From positions 24,931,763 to 24,995,762 of the forward strand of contig JAOANR010000006.1 in assembly GCA_030278955.1 (NCBI GenBank): DNA of 64,000 nucleotides. Reading direction: 5' to 3'. The notes under the pieces were generated by a model that ran no database searches, was not told the DNA's origin, and worked only from the letters and a program-made list of their open reading frames with translations. Within the stretch, counting starts at the first letter, position 1; the number at the start of each line of letters is the position of its first letter. The stretch comes from Hygrophila difformis. Lineage: Eukaryota > Streptophyta > Magnoliopsida > Lamiales > Acanthaceae. This document shows positions 36,064-48,455 of the stretch, piece after piece. Made by a program: the position numbers and the translations under genes.

Positions 36064-36864
36064 CTAGGGAAAGAAGTTTCTGCTCCAGTAGACGATGTTC
36101 GTTAAGTCATAACTTAGGCACCAGCCTTCCTGTTCTTCCAGGTTTGCTTGCCTCCTTGGGCAGTACTCTCGTTCTGCCTGACTTGCAAACAAACCAGGGG
36201 CTTCCTGGCTGTCTATCAGCCATGCAAAGATGTTGGTGACTGTATAGATCAGGACTGATCGATCGGTCGCCATTTCTTTTATCATCCTAATCCCCAAAAG
36301 AACTTGGCTCTCATCCAGCTTGCTCAGCAACATCAGTCCCCGCGTGAAGATTGACGCTTTGTGATTATCTTCTATCCCTAGCCTTAACAGCTCGCATGCT
36401 CTTTCCTCATCCCCGTCTACGAATGCTTGCATTGCTGGTATGATTTGGAGATTGAAGTTTCCTGCTTTTATGCACCTCTGCAGGAACTCTCCCTTTTCTC
36501 TCTGGACGTGTTGTTGCCACATTTTCACAGTGGAGGTCTCCAGCTCGCATCGCTTGTAGACGATGGTGAGATTGCCTGCATCTCTTAGCTTTTTACATGT
36601 TTCCCTGGCTGTGAATACCTCCTTGATGTCATCCTCTCCCGAAGGGGAGAGGATTTCTCCCAAAAGCTCCACTGGCAAATCCAGCAGCTGGGTCCCTTCA
36701 TGTACCTGATTTGGAATTTGAAAGATGTTGCCCCTGCATTGATAAGAAGTAGTAAATCCAATTTTATAATTTTCAGATGGATTATTCAAAGTGAAAATCA
36801 TCATCCTCAAAAGCTCTAAATGTGAGGTTATCAAATTCTCAACTTGAATTTTATTGTAAAGCAA
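36064..36864 (-). CDS. F-box-like protein captured by the LTR element, 266 aa
   Basis: Uninterrupted frame in the element's sense orientation. Residues 60-97 (LLDLPVELLGEIL, VFTARETCKKLRD) fit an F-box. Residues about 125-200 contain a SEL1/TPR-like stretch (GDEERACELLRLGIEDNHKA, IFTRGLMLL), and the arrangement resembles the plant At2g35280-like F-box family. F-box proteins connect substrates to SCF ubiquitin ligases through SKP1. The first 50 residues lack family resemblance; a possible acceptor (CCAAATCAG, minus strand, near 36710) precedes the F-box, so the true exon may start there and the N-terminus may be intron-derived. No gag or pol surrounds it. Whether it is translated is unknown. 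Confidence 0.68.
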   Translation of the reverse strand: MLYNKIQVENLITSHLELLRMMIFTLNNPSENYKIGFTTSYQCRGNIFQIPNQVHEGTQLLDLPVELLGEILSPSGEDDIKEVFTARETCKKLRDAGNLTIVYKRCELETSTVKMWQQHVQREKGEFLQRCIKAGNFNLQIIPAMQAFVDGDEERACELLRLGIEDNHKASIFTRGLMLLSKLDESQVLLGIRMIKEMATDRSVLIYTVTNIFAWLIDSQEAPGLFASQAEREYCPRRQANLEEQEGWCLSYDLTNIVYWSRNFFP

Positions 36865-39297
36865 GGATAAGTTTTTTTTTTTTTTTCGCTTTTTGAGAGA
36901 TTTATTGAAATCGAGACTTTTTAGGAAGAGATACAGGTCATTGGGCCCGTAAAAGTTTTTTTTTTAATGAGTCACTGGCTCAAAAATTTTGATTTCCTCC
37001 GAGGTGATTGTTGAATGCGAAAAGGAATAGAGTGGAATAGAATACGGATGGAGGAGTGTGCGACGCGGTGACTCGGGACTGCTTGACTTGGACTGTTTAG
37101 AGTGGACAGTCCAAGTTAAATAAAGAGAAACCAATTTCTAATTTTGAAATAAATTGACTATTTTTATTTAACAAAAGGGTGGAATTTTGTGGTCCCACTT
37201 TTTGGATTTTTGTAAGTAATAGCAGTCCACTTGAAAGGAAGAAACTGCTATTTTATTACATTAGGTTTGTGTTCCTTTGAGAACAAAACCAAATTGGCCA
37301 ACTGCCAACTATTTTGTCTTTTATAAAATACTTTTTGAAAAGTGGTGTGCACCAATTGGTTGCGTGTACTAGGTTTCCGAAAATGGACAAGCACAACCTC
37401 TTCCAAATTGAGTAGGCCGAGACAAACAAGCCTTTCTTTAAAACATTCAATTTAATGCCCCTTGCACCTAATGCTATAAGCTCTTAGGTAACAAAATAAT
37501 CACCATGCCTAATAGGATTAATCACTAAAAGAGAGAGAAACAGATAACATACAAGCACTCAATAATGCTCATGAAGTCATCAGTTCAAGTCTCATATTTT
37601 AGGAACTGGAATCTTAAGAAGTGATTTCCATGCATTTTAAATTTGTATAGGTTAAAACAAAAAGAACATGTGGAAAAGTTGAGAGACCCACCACAACTTT
37701 AACAAAAGGGGTTTCAAAAATGTCAACAGTGGTGGCTCCAAATCCCTCTCAAACCCTAATTGTTCTTCCCCAAGATTCTCTCAGGTTTCAAAAATCAGAT
37801 GCTCAACAAGATCTAGACATTCAAAATCAAATCCCCAGTCATGCTCGTTTAGCTCAGGGGTCTCTACAAGAGATAGCACTCCCCTTTCCCCAAAACTGAA
37901 CTCCCCCAAGATCAAAATCAAGAAACAGTACGCAATACAAAGCCACATATAAGCTGTTCACAAGTTATTTACAAGCACACAACACAAAATACCCAGCAAT
38001 GATTTTTGAGGGGGGGGGGGGGGGGGGGGGTTGCCCAAAAACGGAGGGAGAATGAAAACTCTTACTCTGGTTTTCTCCTTCTGGGTGAGGATGGCGTCGG
38101 TCCCAAATTCGGGAAGAGTCTGAAAAATCTGGCCATGGTTTCCCATTGGATTTGGATGGAAATGTGCGAAGAACACAGTGGTGTTCGTTCGGGGATGAGG
38201 GTTTAGTACGAGAGTGTTGTGAACAGTTCTAAATGCTGGGAAAGTGGAGATGAGGGAAGAAGAGTGGGGGGGGGGGGTATAAATACTAGTGAACCCGAGT
38301 CGCGGAACCCTAGCCCATGTGACGGAACTGGCTTCCTCGACTGGGGTCTAGCGACATTAGATGAGTCGCTAGACTGGCCACTAGTCGCGAGACAAGGTTC
38401 CGCGACTAGGGGCAGTTTAAGGACTGGGTTTTAGAAGGTAGTGGGGCCAAGCGAGAGCATGGGTCGTGATACTAGGAGACAGTCGTGAGACTGAGAGCCA
38501 GTCGCGAGACCAGGCCTCACGACTGGGGTTTCACGACTGGCTGATGGAATGAGAGAGAGGTTTTGGGATCCAGTCGCTAAGCTCAATCCTAGTCGCGAGA
38601 CAAGGTTCCGCGACTAGGAGTGGTTTCGCGACTGGATAAAAAAGAGAGAAGGTGAGGAGGCTAGTCGCTAGACTTGGTCCCAGTCGCGAGACATGGTCAC
38701 GCGACTGGATCTTGCTTAGCGACTGGAGCTCATTTGGGGACCTCAGTCGCTAAACTGTCACCTAGTCGTGAGGCGTGGCCTCGCGACTAGTGTCCAGTTC
38801 CGCGACTGGGTTTTTTGAATTTTCAAATTTTGATGGACTGGGCCCGAGAGTGATGTTGGGCTTGAGTCCATCTTATTTGGATTTGGTCTGATTAATTTCA
38901 GTCCAAATAAATTTAAAGTTACTGGACTGAAATTAAATAATCCACTTGCATAAATTAGGTTGGATCAATTCCATTTGTTCGCAAAAATTATTCTGTATTT
39001 TAAATTGCTTTAATTTCCGGAATTATTTTCTTAAATTTATGGATTTAATCCAACCGGGAACCTGGTTTTCCGCGCTATTTTTCTGCTCCTTCTTTTTTGG
39101 TGGTTCTATGATTCCTGCAAGCAAAGATACCCAAACATGGTTAGGTTTTCCCCTCAAATCAACATCCTCACATTTAGAGTCTTAGTACTCTAAATGTTTA
39201 ATTAATTTGAGGGTACTTCTCTGTTCTGAAATATGTACACAAAACTAACTATGAGTAATCAGGAGTGTAATTTTCTTAATAAACGACGCTGCATCCT
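36865..39297. other. Internal region of the large element, 5' side
   Basis: No recognisable retrotransposon gene. Contains a run of about 21 G at 38011-38031, a shorter G run at 38267-38278, and a CpG inverted-repeat array (38290-38815) like those in the LTRs. A short plus-strand frame at 37720 (58 codons) is antisense to the element and not called. Confidence 0.6.
38290..38815. repeat. CpG inverted-repeat array in the internal region
   Basis: About ten AGTCGC(G/T)(A/G)GAC-type motifs and their complements, for example CTAGTCGCGAGACAAGGTTC and CGCGACTAGG near 38590-38620. Same motif family as in the LTRs. Confidence 0.8.
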
Positions 39298-39313
39298 CCC
39301 CGGCAACGGCGCC
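39298..39313 (-). promoter_or_regulatory. Primer-binding site, tRNA-Asp
   Basis: The plus strand reads CCCCGGCAACGGCGCC, the 3' end of plant tRNA-Asp without its final A. It lies one base from LTR 2, so the element's 5' LTR is the one at higher coordinates. Confidence 0.85.
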
Positions 39314-39314
39314 G

Positions 39315-42300
39315 TGAAACTTTTGACAAGTTTCCCACACGAGTATTTTCTAAAATAATAGAGAATGAGAATTAATCCCGGTTTAGATTATATTTAATGA
39401 AACTGATTTATGAAGGCGGAGTTGGGATTAGGGATATCTTTATAGGTTGTCACGTTTTTATTTACTCGTGTTAAGAAACTGTGCCCCCGAAAGCGCACTG
39501 AGTCAAAAATTGCAGTATTTATAGTAAGTACCTGATCGTTCACTGGAGGATGTGCGATAAAAGCAGGGCCCAATCGTTTACTAAGATTTTCCACTCGGTT
39601 ACTCGATTCAAGTTTGTGTTTTAATTATCAACTATTTGACATAATTTAAACTAGGTTATGAAAGCAATTAAAATAAAGCAGATCAAATCATTCTAGAAAG
39701 CGAATTAAATTTAATCTAAGAAAGCAATAAATATTTCTACGAAAGCGGTTAAAATTATTCTAAGAACGCAGATTTAAAATGAGACAGAAGGGACAGGAAG
39801 AAAATAATAAAAATTGGACAAGATTCAGATGAAACACAGTTAAACTTCCATTTTAATTACACAGATCTTTGTTTGGGGTAATCCTTCAGTCAGCTAACTC
39901 TCATGCTCTCTATACCATGTTCCCTTTTATCAGACAGGTACTTACAGTAAGAGTTTACATGCTCTTAAGACAACAAATTCTAAAATACCACAGACACATA
40001 ACTACCCTTGCAATGCATTACTAAGGTATATTATTTATCTGTGGTGGACAAGCAACACCTGACAAATCATTAGTTGAAGTGTCAAGTACTGCTATCATTC
40101 CCCCATGTCACACCCAAAGTCTAAAATTAAACCTGAACTATCCCTTAACTCTCAGTCCTAGTAGCAGTTAGAAGATCTAGTGATGCTTCCGAGTGACCTC
40201 TATAAAAGCGATTAAAATAAAGCAGTAAAGAAAGCATTTTAAAATCCTATCACTCGGAAGTTTCAAAAGCTTCGTACTGGTAGTAAAAGAAAGCCCCCAG
40301 TCAGGATGACCGGATGTGGATCAAGAATTCCCGGATCTCGATGAACCGCTCGCAGTGTTCACTTCCTTCCAGGTGGTTATGAAATACAAACTAATGAAAC
40401 GAGCTAATAGATTAGTTCGTTCCGGATGCACTCACTCAGGACTCAAAAATAGGCTTTGGCAGAAGAGGATAGCATTTGAAAGGAACTCAACCCTATCTTA
40501 TAAAATAAACAAGGCCTATGTATTGTTCCTCTAGAATTATCTAACACACTGTATTTGAATCCAAGTGGATCCCATCTCGGTGTGTTAATTAAGACTAAAT
40601 TCCCAATACACAGCAATGTCGTAAAATAATCGATGTGAAAATCATTCCCTAAACAGGTACTAGACTCTCAATAAGAACACAGACCCTTTCAGTCTAGGCG
40701 AGACCTAATCGCTGACTCTGCTTCTAACTTCTCAAAATCAATCCCCAGTCGAATGTGAATTAGTCATAACAGTGGAATTTATCCCTTACTTAGATCCGGG
40801 TTTTATAAATGAATTTTTGTTGGAAATTTATGATGAGACATCTGATTAAAAATCAAGACTGCTATGTCCAAGGGAAGGATCCCAAAAGAATTTGACCACA
40901 ATATTTACATAATAGTATCATGCATAATTTTATAAGGAAGTGTAAAATTAAATTAACCCAAAATATAAGGCGGGTTTAGACAGAATGTGAGACACATAGA
41001 TGAAATAGCCGGAGATGAGAAGAATTTATTTTTGGCTAAAAAGAAGGCAAAACGATTGGGTGGACTGCAAACAACTGCTGTCTATTTTCCCTCTCGTTTA
41101 AGTGGAATGATTTTAGACAGTAAACTGATCTAAATGACAGTGGTCGCTGTCGTTCAGACCACTCACTGTCTGTGAATTGGGATGATCACTGTCTGTGAAT
41201 TGGGATGAAAACCTACATGCTCTCTTATGTCTTAATTACCAGATGACATTGACCTATGTCAACTAGTGTTAGCACAACTTGAGATTTGTGTTTTGAAAAT
41301 AAAATAAGAAAATAAAACTGTATTCAGACAGGAACTGACCGAGTGGCTACTTCAATTCCTGGTAAGAGGACCGTTCGCCTGACCTCGTCAGTCACTATCC
41401 AAACCATGCAAAATAACAAATAGTGATCATACACAAACTACGAGCTACTTCATTTACCGGTAAAGGGACCGTTCGCCAACATTATTCTATGATATTTTTC
41501 GCTATTCATTTCACACAATACGGATGAGGACAAAATAAATAAAAGAAAATATTTTTGGGTCATCTTGTATGAGAGACATTGGTTTCTCATGCAAGGGTAT
41601 GGAAATTAATCCATAATTACTCTTTATGTCTAAATAATCACTCATTCCATAATTAATTAATTAATTACAGTCCGGATTATATACTTAGATCATCAGAGTT
41701 TAATTTTATAGAAAAATCTTTTAATGGAAATTGAACAAAGTTCTTTATATCAAATTAATCATGGGTTGAGATCATTGGATTTCAACCTCAAAATATTAAT
41801 ATAAAGGTTCATTTAATTAGTGGGAAGAGATGGAGAATAAAAATTTGGCAAGAGAGTGCCATCATGGTTCACGATGGGAGGATCACGACATGAGAGGTGG
41901 GAAATAAAAGAAATTGGATTTTTAGAAATTTAGGGTTTCCGTGTCGCTAGACAAAAATTGTGTCTCGAGACGTGGTCTCGCGACACGGGTCTGGCGACAT
42001 GGGGGTTGGAAATCAGAATTTTTGGAAATTAAAAGAGATGAGGACCCATTCATGAGACCATAAATTGTGTCGCGAACCTAGGCTCGCGACATGGGTTTCA
42101 CGACTGGATAGTTTGTGAAAATTTGCCAAGTCATGGAGGCCCAGTCGCTAGACTTGAATTGTGGCGCGTGACAAGGTCCCGCGACAGGAGTCTAGCGACT
42201 GGCATGGTCTAACAAAATATTCTAAGTATTTGGTTCCCAGTCGCTAAACTTGGAAAGCGTGTCGCGAGACGTGGTCTCGCGAGAGGTTGGTCTAGCGACT

Positions 42301-43491
42301 GGGCTTTCAATATATTGTTAAGGCATGATTTCCTAGTCCTGAAACTAAAATTGGGTCCTGAACCGTGGGTTCAGGACAGGAGTTACACGACTAGAGCCTT
42401 TCAGAAAAAATATAAGAATTTGGTCCCCAGTCGCTAGGCTAGCATTGTGTCGCGAACTGTGGGTTCACGATAGGAGTGCCTCACGACTGAGAGTTTTAAA
42501 AATATTAAGTGTCCCTAGGCATCCATGTCGCGAAACAGCCTTCCTGTCGCTAGACGTGGTCTCGCAATAGGAAGCGGTTGGCAACATGGATGGTTCAGGA
42601 CACAAGTCAGAAAAAGCAAAAGGAACAGTAACATGCAAACAGCGTGATCATACCCTATTTCAGATCAAAAAGCTATTCTAACACAAAAATAACAAAACAT
42701 AATATGAAACTAACCAGAACACGCTTGAACAAAAATGTAAATCTACCAGAACAGAATTTAAAATAAAGCATGACCCTAACTGGGATTTAATCACACGCAT
42801 ACATGAACATTATCCCAAAAATAAAGTAACAGTAAGCATAAAAATGCATAAAAAAAGTCAAATGACCAGAAGAAAATGAAAGCAGTAAGGAAATCCATGG
42901 GGTGTGAGAGCCATTTCATATTTTTGGGACACCAATAAAGAATATTTTCCCATTTTTTATTTAGTGGGTTTGATATTATCCATTAATTTGGATAATACAA
43001 ACCCTAAAACCAAAAGTTGGAAATAGAACAAGATATTAAACTGGCTACTTAAACTATTGAAACAGAAAACAACATAAAACTAAATGAAACAAACTAAGCT
43101 AAACTAAGCTAAACTATGACAGAAATTAAATAATACAAGAAAAAGAAACTAATCTAACCTAAGAAAAACTACCTAAGAGCTGATCTCCAAGCTTATCCTC
43201 AAGAGAAAATGAAATGTTTCACCCCCCGAGCATATAGGGATCACCACCTATTTATAGAAGTGAAACCCTAGGCCCATGGGCCTTGAGCCCAAATGTGTCG
43301 TAAGACTCACAAACATCACAGCTTCCTTCGTGTCGCGAGACTGCGTGGTGTGGCGCGATATCACGCGATGTGGCGCGAGACGAGGCTGCATGTCGCAAGG
43401 CTTCTTCACCGAGTCTCTAACCTGCCTTCTGTGTCGCTAGACCACACCCAGTCGCGATGCCATGTTTCGCGACTGGGTGTCTAGCGAGTTG
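39315..43491 (-). repeat. LTR 2 of the large element, first part
   Basis: Colinear with 29631-33770. It stops at 43491, where the gypsy element is inserted, and resumes at 52679. Together the parts make about 4.79 kb. Array copies at 41941-42560 keep an inner arm that LTR 1 has lost (GTGGTCTCGCGACAC near 41974). Confidence 0.92.
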
Positions 43492-44582
43492 TGCCGTAGG
43501 CCAAATGGATCTTTCCAACAATATTGCAATGATTGGATTCAAAATGCAAAATGGGTGGTGGGGCCGAGAGGGGGAGATTAGAGAAAGGAGAACAACAACA
43601 ATAAATAACAAAATATAATAGCAAAACCTCAACCAAAGGTGACCCGAACTTGCTTAAAGGATGGGACTTAACACACCCGATGAGCCTCCTTCAAGTGCAT
43701 TGATTGTGCTTCCATTGGAGTCGGTTTCAAACAACAATGGCATGAGGATTTTCCCAAGGGAAAATGGATTCACGAAAATGCCGAGAGCAAAGTGATGCTC
43801 TCGGGAGAGAAAATGGACTTTGATAAAATGAAGATTGTATTCAAAATGATCAAAGTGAGTAACAATGTCTAGGGCTTCCAATATATATAGGGAAACCCGA
43901 ATCAACAACTAGAAAACATAAATTAAACAACCCTAATGAGAATCCAACAATCAGGAATGAAAATTACACAAAATTAGGCGTCTACGATGCTATCCTATAC
44001 TACGACGCTATCCTCGTATAGCGTCGTCTGGCGGTTGGCGTCATAGGCGAAGCTTCGATGGATTCCGAGTTTGGACGACGCTATCCTTCTCGACGACGCT
44101 ATCTTGGTTCTGCGTCGTACGTCGTCTAGCGCCGTAGTTGTTGGCTGAGAGTGGACGGAGGTGAATCAGGGGTACGACGCTATCCTCGTTTGTCGACGAA
44201 GTGATGCGTAGCGTCGTAGCAGTGTTCAGCGTCGTAGTCCTCTACTCTTGAAGATAATTCCGGAACTGTTCATGCTGGGGTCCATGGCCCTCCTTTCTGA
44301 CCTCTTCATGCCATTTTGATCAGTATCTGCATCTTGAGGTCAATCTGCTTCCGGTATCAGTTCGAGGGGGTGGGACCCAGAGGAATGGGCCCCGGCTCTT
44401 TCCGGTATTCTTCAAGCTGGATTAGCAGCAACATCCTTTCAGCTCCCCCGGGTTCATCTTTATCTGTTTCCTGCAACAGAAAACGATAGACAGAATTAAT
44501 GAACTTCTTGATCCATTGTTTACTTACCGGTCCGTCCGGAATGATAGGAATTATCAGTCCGTTTGATCCGGCGACCACGCCA
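43492..44582 (-). repeat. Gypsy-1 left LTR (3' in element sense)
   Basis: Contains an array of TACGACGCTA-type inverted repeats (43976-44240) and, at its inner end, the last 226 bp of the pol frame. Confidence 0.93.
43976..44240. repeat. TACGACGCTA inverted-repeat array (Gypsy-1 LTR)
   Basis: ACGACGCTAT (44002-44011) pairs with ATAGCGTCGT (44018-44027) across a 6-nt loop. Further ACGACGCTAT and GCGTCGTA copies alternate through the block. It is repeated in the right LTR at 52070-52335. Confidence 0.85.
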
Positions 44583-45340
44583 TCCCCACCCCCTTGGGGA
44601 GGTTGATCCATCAACCGATCAGATTCAATCTCCTTGTCTCGCTCAAATAGAGATAGATCTGCAACATTAAAAGTCGGGTGAATATTATAATGATCAGGCA
44701 GTTCTATCTTATAAGCATTATCATTAATTTTCTCAAGGACTCTAAATGGTCCTGTTCCGCGAGGTGCGAGTTTGCCATGTCTCTGAGCAGGGAATCTCTC
44801 TTTACGCATGTGAACCCAAACCCAGTCTCCGGGTTTCAAAATCAGCTTCTTGCGGCCCCTTATTGGCCTGTCGAGCGTAATTTTCAGACGCCTTGTGAAG
44901 ACTTTCACGCACTCTTTGATCGCTTTGGCTCTATCCCTGCCATTTAAATTCATATGCTCACTACGAGGTAGTGGCTGAAAATCGAGAGGGGTTAACGGAT
45001 TAAATCCATAGATGACTTCAAAGGGTGACATGTGGGTGGCACGATGAATGTGTCTATTATAAGCAAATTCTATATGAGGCAAACATTCATCCCAGCTTTT
45101 CGAATTAGTAGAAGTAATGATACACAAGAGGTTACCCAACACGCGGTTCACTGCTTCCGTCTGTCCATCCGTTTGAGGATGATATGAAGTGGAGAATAAA
45201 AGCTGTGTGCCCATTTCACGCCAAAATCCCTTCCAGAAATAGCTGACAAATTTGGCATCGCGATCAGAGACGATTGATTTTGGCACTCCGTGTAGACGTA
45301 CCACTTCCCGAAAGAACGTTTTGCTATATGGCTGGCATCG
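44357..45340 (-). pseudogene. Gypsy-1 integrase core end and C-terminal domain, running into the LTR
   Basis: Contains the integrase core end ([37 protein letters not shown] with catalytic Asp and Glu) and a GPY/F-type module (GTGPFRVLEKINDNAYKIEL, NVADLSLFE). The frame then continues through QGGGDGVVAGSN, encoded by the polypurine tract and LTR start, for another 75 codons inside the LTR, ending LGPTPSN. No chromodomain is evident. This part is intact, but it is separated from the upstream integrase by a 1-nt loss in an A run near 45325. Confidence 0.9.
44583..44598 (-). promoter_or_regulatory. Polypurine tract of Gypsy-1
   Basis: Minus strand AAGGGGGTGGGGA immediately before the LTR start TGGCGTGGTCG; it also encodes the Gly-rich QGGGDG of the integrase tail. 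Confidence 0.85.
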
Positions 45341-46285
45341 TTTGTTTTCGCACATGGGATAAAATGAGCCATCTTCGAAAATCGATCGACGACCACAAAT
45401 ATCGAATCCTTTGCTCTCGCAGTCCGAGGCAAGCCCAGTACGAAGTCCATCGAAATATCGAGCCAGGGTCCTTCTGGCACTGGTAACGCCTGATACAAGC
45501 CATGTGATTTGACAGTGGATTTGGCCCTCAGACAGACCAAACACTTCGCTATGTAGTCAACTACCTGTTTCTTCATGCCAGGCCAGTAGAACCGTTCCAC
45601 AAGAATCCCCATTGTTGCGTCCTTCCCGAAGTGTCCCATGAGGCCACTGCCATGTGCCTCTTGAATCAGCAATTCTCTGATAAATCCCTTCGGAATGCAC
45701 AACCTGTTCTCAAAATACAGAAATCCATCTGCCTGGGAAAATTCTTTGAACCCATTCTTTGCAGTCTTCTCAAAAATGTCCTTAAAATCCTCGTCAGTAG
45801 CATACTGACTTTTAACATGTTCCAAACCAATGACCCTTGTTGCAGCGAATGTAACCAATGCAGCTCTTCTCGAAAGTGCATCCGCTACAACATTGTCTTT
45901 ACCTTTCTTATACCGGATCACGTATGGAAAGGCCTCGATGAAAGTACTCCAACGCGCATGTCTCTTACTGAGCTGGCCTTGCTGTCTGATATGCTTCAGG
46001 GTCTCGTGATCGGTATTGATGATGAATTCTCTACCGCGAAGGTAGTGCTGCCATGTCTTCAAGGCTCGAACAATAGCATATAGTTCCTTGTCATAGGTTG
46101 AGTAATTCAGTTGTGCTCCACTGAATTTTTTCGCTGTAATACGCTATCGGTCTTCCTTCTTGCAGCAGAACTGCTCCCATTCCGGTACCTGACGCATCGC
46201 TTTCCACTTCAAATGGTAGCTCAAAATTCGGCAATGCAAGCACAGGTGCATGGGTCAGTTTATCCTTCAGATCATCAAAAGCTTT
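45326..46285 (-). pseudogene. Gypsy-1 RNase H and integrase N-terminal half
   Basis: RNase H ends with [20 protein letters not shown] and [10 protein letters not shown]. The integrase zinc-binding region ([29 protein letters not shown]) and first catalytic Asp ([11 protein letters not shown]) follow. A UAG replaces a Gln codon at 46286-46288 and an extra A near 46128 shifts the frame before this segment. Confidence 0.9.
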
Positions 46286-48455
46286 CTATTGGCTCGGCCC
46301 CCACTTAAACTGATTCTCCTTCTTTAGCAACGAAGTGATTGGGGCCGCTATCACACTGAACTGTGGCACGAACCGTCTGAAGAACCCACTCAGACCCAAG
46401 AAGCTGCGAACTTCATGCACAGAGGTGGGTGGTTTCCAATCGGATATAGCGCGGATCTTCGATTCGTCCACCTTAAGACCATCATTTCCAACTACGAATC
46501 CCAGAAAAGTGACTTCCGGCACACAGAAGATGCACTTCTCATAGTTGGCATATAGTTGCACGGAACGGAGTTTATTCAGCACCTGCTGAACATGAGAAAC
46601 ATGATCGGAATTAGTGCAGCTATAAATCAGGATATCGTCAAAATAAACTACAACAAATTTCCCAATAAATGTCCTAAGAGTTTCATTCAGTAAACACATG
46701 AAAGTAGATGGTGCGTTGGTCAGCCCAAATGGCATGACGAGCCACTCATATAGACCGAATTTGGTCTTGAAGGCGGTCTTCCGTTCGTCGCCCGGTTGCA
46801 TGCGAATCTGATGATATCCACTCCTAAGATCAATCTTTGTGAACACGCTGGCTCCTCCCAATTCATCCAACATGTCTTCCAGTCGAGGGATCGGATGACG
46901 GTATTTGATGGTAATGGCATTGACTGCGCAGCAATCAACACACATCCTCCATTCACCGTTCTTCTTTGGCACGAGTAGGACTGGAACGGCACAAGGCGAT
47001 AGACTTTCACGGACCCATCCCTTGTCAAGTAATGCTTGTACTTGTCGTTGAACTTCCTTGGTTTCCTCCGGGTTCATGCAATAAGCGGGTCTGTTCGGGA
47101 TGGAGGCTCCGGGAATGAAATCAATTCTGTGTTCAACGCCTCTTAAAGGTGGGAGTCCAGCTGGGACTTCTTCCGGAAAAACATCCTTGTTCCTGCTAAG
47201 CATTTCAGAAAAATCCAAAGGCAATTCAGGTACAGCAGTGATAGTTCTAGAAATGGAATCATCAGGTTTAATGTAAGCAAGGAAACAGTGACCTGTAGGT
47301 TCAGGTTCCATCGCGGCTTGCTTGAACTCAGCCTTTGTCAATATCAGGCATTGACTGGCTGTGCTGGATAATTCACCAATTTTTGCTTTGCCCCTGGCCT
47401 TTGCTTTGAAATTAGCCTCTTCTTGAGCGATGTTTTCCTTCAATTTCTCTTGATCAAGCCGAACAGCTTTAACGGATAATGGCTTGAACAAATAATCACG
47501 CTGTTCGTGCTTAAAATACAACACATTCGCTTTTCCTCGATACGCGGCATCCTTATCGAATAACCACGGCCTACCCAATAAAACATGACAAGCGTCCATT
47601 GGGACAACGTCACACAGAATTTTCTCAGTGTAAGATCCCTTGGTGATCGGAACCCAAGCTTGTTCCGTGACTTTGGTCCGGCCGCTTTGGTTCATCCACA
47701 TCAATTGGTAGGGCTTGAAGTGCTCCTCATTTGGTAGCTGTAGTCTGCGAACAGTGTAAAGACTCACTACATTAGTGCAGCTACCGTTATCTACAATGAC
47801 AGTGGCATTATTGCCTAAAATAGTACAACGACAATGGAAAAGATTCTCCCTTTGTTCATTGTCTGCAGATTCTGGCTCTCTGTCAGCACTTAATGATCTC
47901 ATGACAACTAAAAGATTCACATCGTCCTCATCCTCAAGCACGACTTCAGGATTGAACGGTTCGCCTTGATGAAACTCTTGTAGTTCGGGGTCTTCAAATT
48001 CTTGTTCATCTTCGGAATCATAGACCTTGAATACACCCGGTTCAATCTCAATCACTGGCCGTTGGTCCTCACCGGTGTTGAGGACAGCCACTCTCCTTGG
48101 CGGATTAGGACATGTGGTAGCATAATGACCCTTTTTCCCGCACTTGAAACAGATAATGTCTCGTGCGTCTCTGGCGGGTGGTCTCTGCTCTCTTCCTTGA
48201 ACTGGAGCTGGAGCTCTATTTCTTTCCTCCTGATTGTACGCTTTGAAGGCATGTCCCAAGTCATAGCCTCATTGTCGATCTCGACCCTGTTGCTGCTGCG
48301 GCTGCGGTTGAGGCTGCCGATGATTGGGTGGTGGTCGGATCAACCACGGCTTGTTGGGATTGTAATTGTAATGCCCTGCAGGAGAGGGAGTTGGCCGATG
48401 GGTTCTGCGCTTTACCTGTGCCTCGTACCTAATTGCCTTACGCACCAGGTCGAAG
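46286..48455 (-). pseudogene. Gypsy-1 gag end, protease and reverse transcriptase
   Basis: The zinc knuckle CFKCGKKGHYATTC, the protease motif VDNGSCTNVVS (Asn in place of the usual Thr after VD) and the full RT follow in one frame. The RT has KIDLRSGYHQIRMQPGDE, VMPFGLTNAPSTFM and catalytic VVYFDDILIYS. A UGA near 48271 precedes the knuckle. The 1-nt frameshift near 48455 separates this frame from the gag start. Confidence 0.93.
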
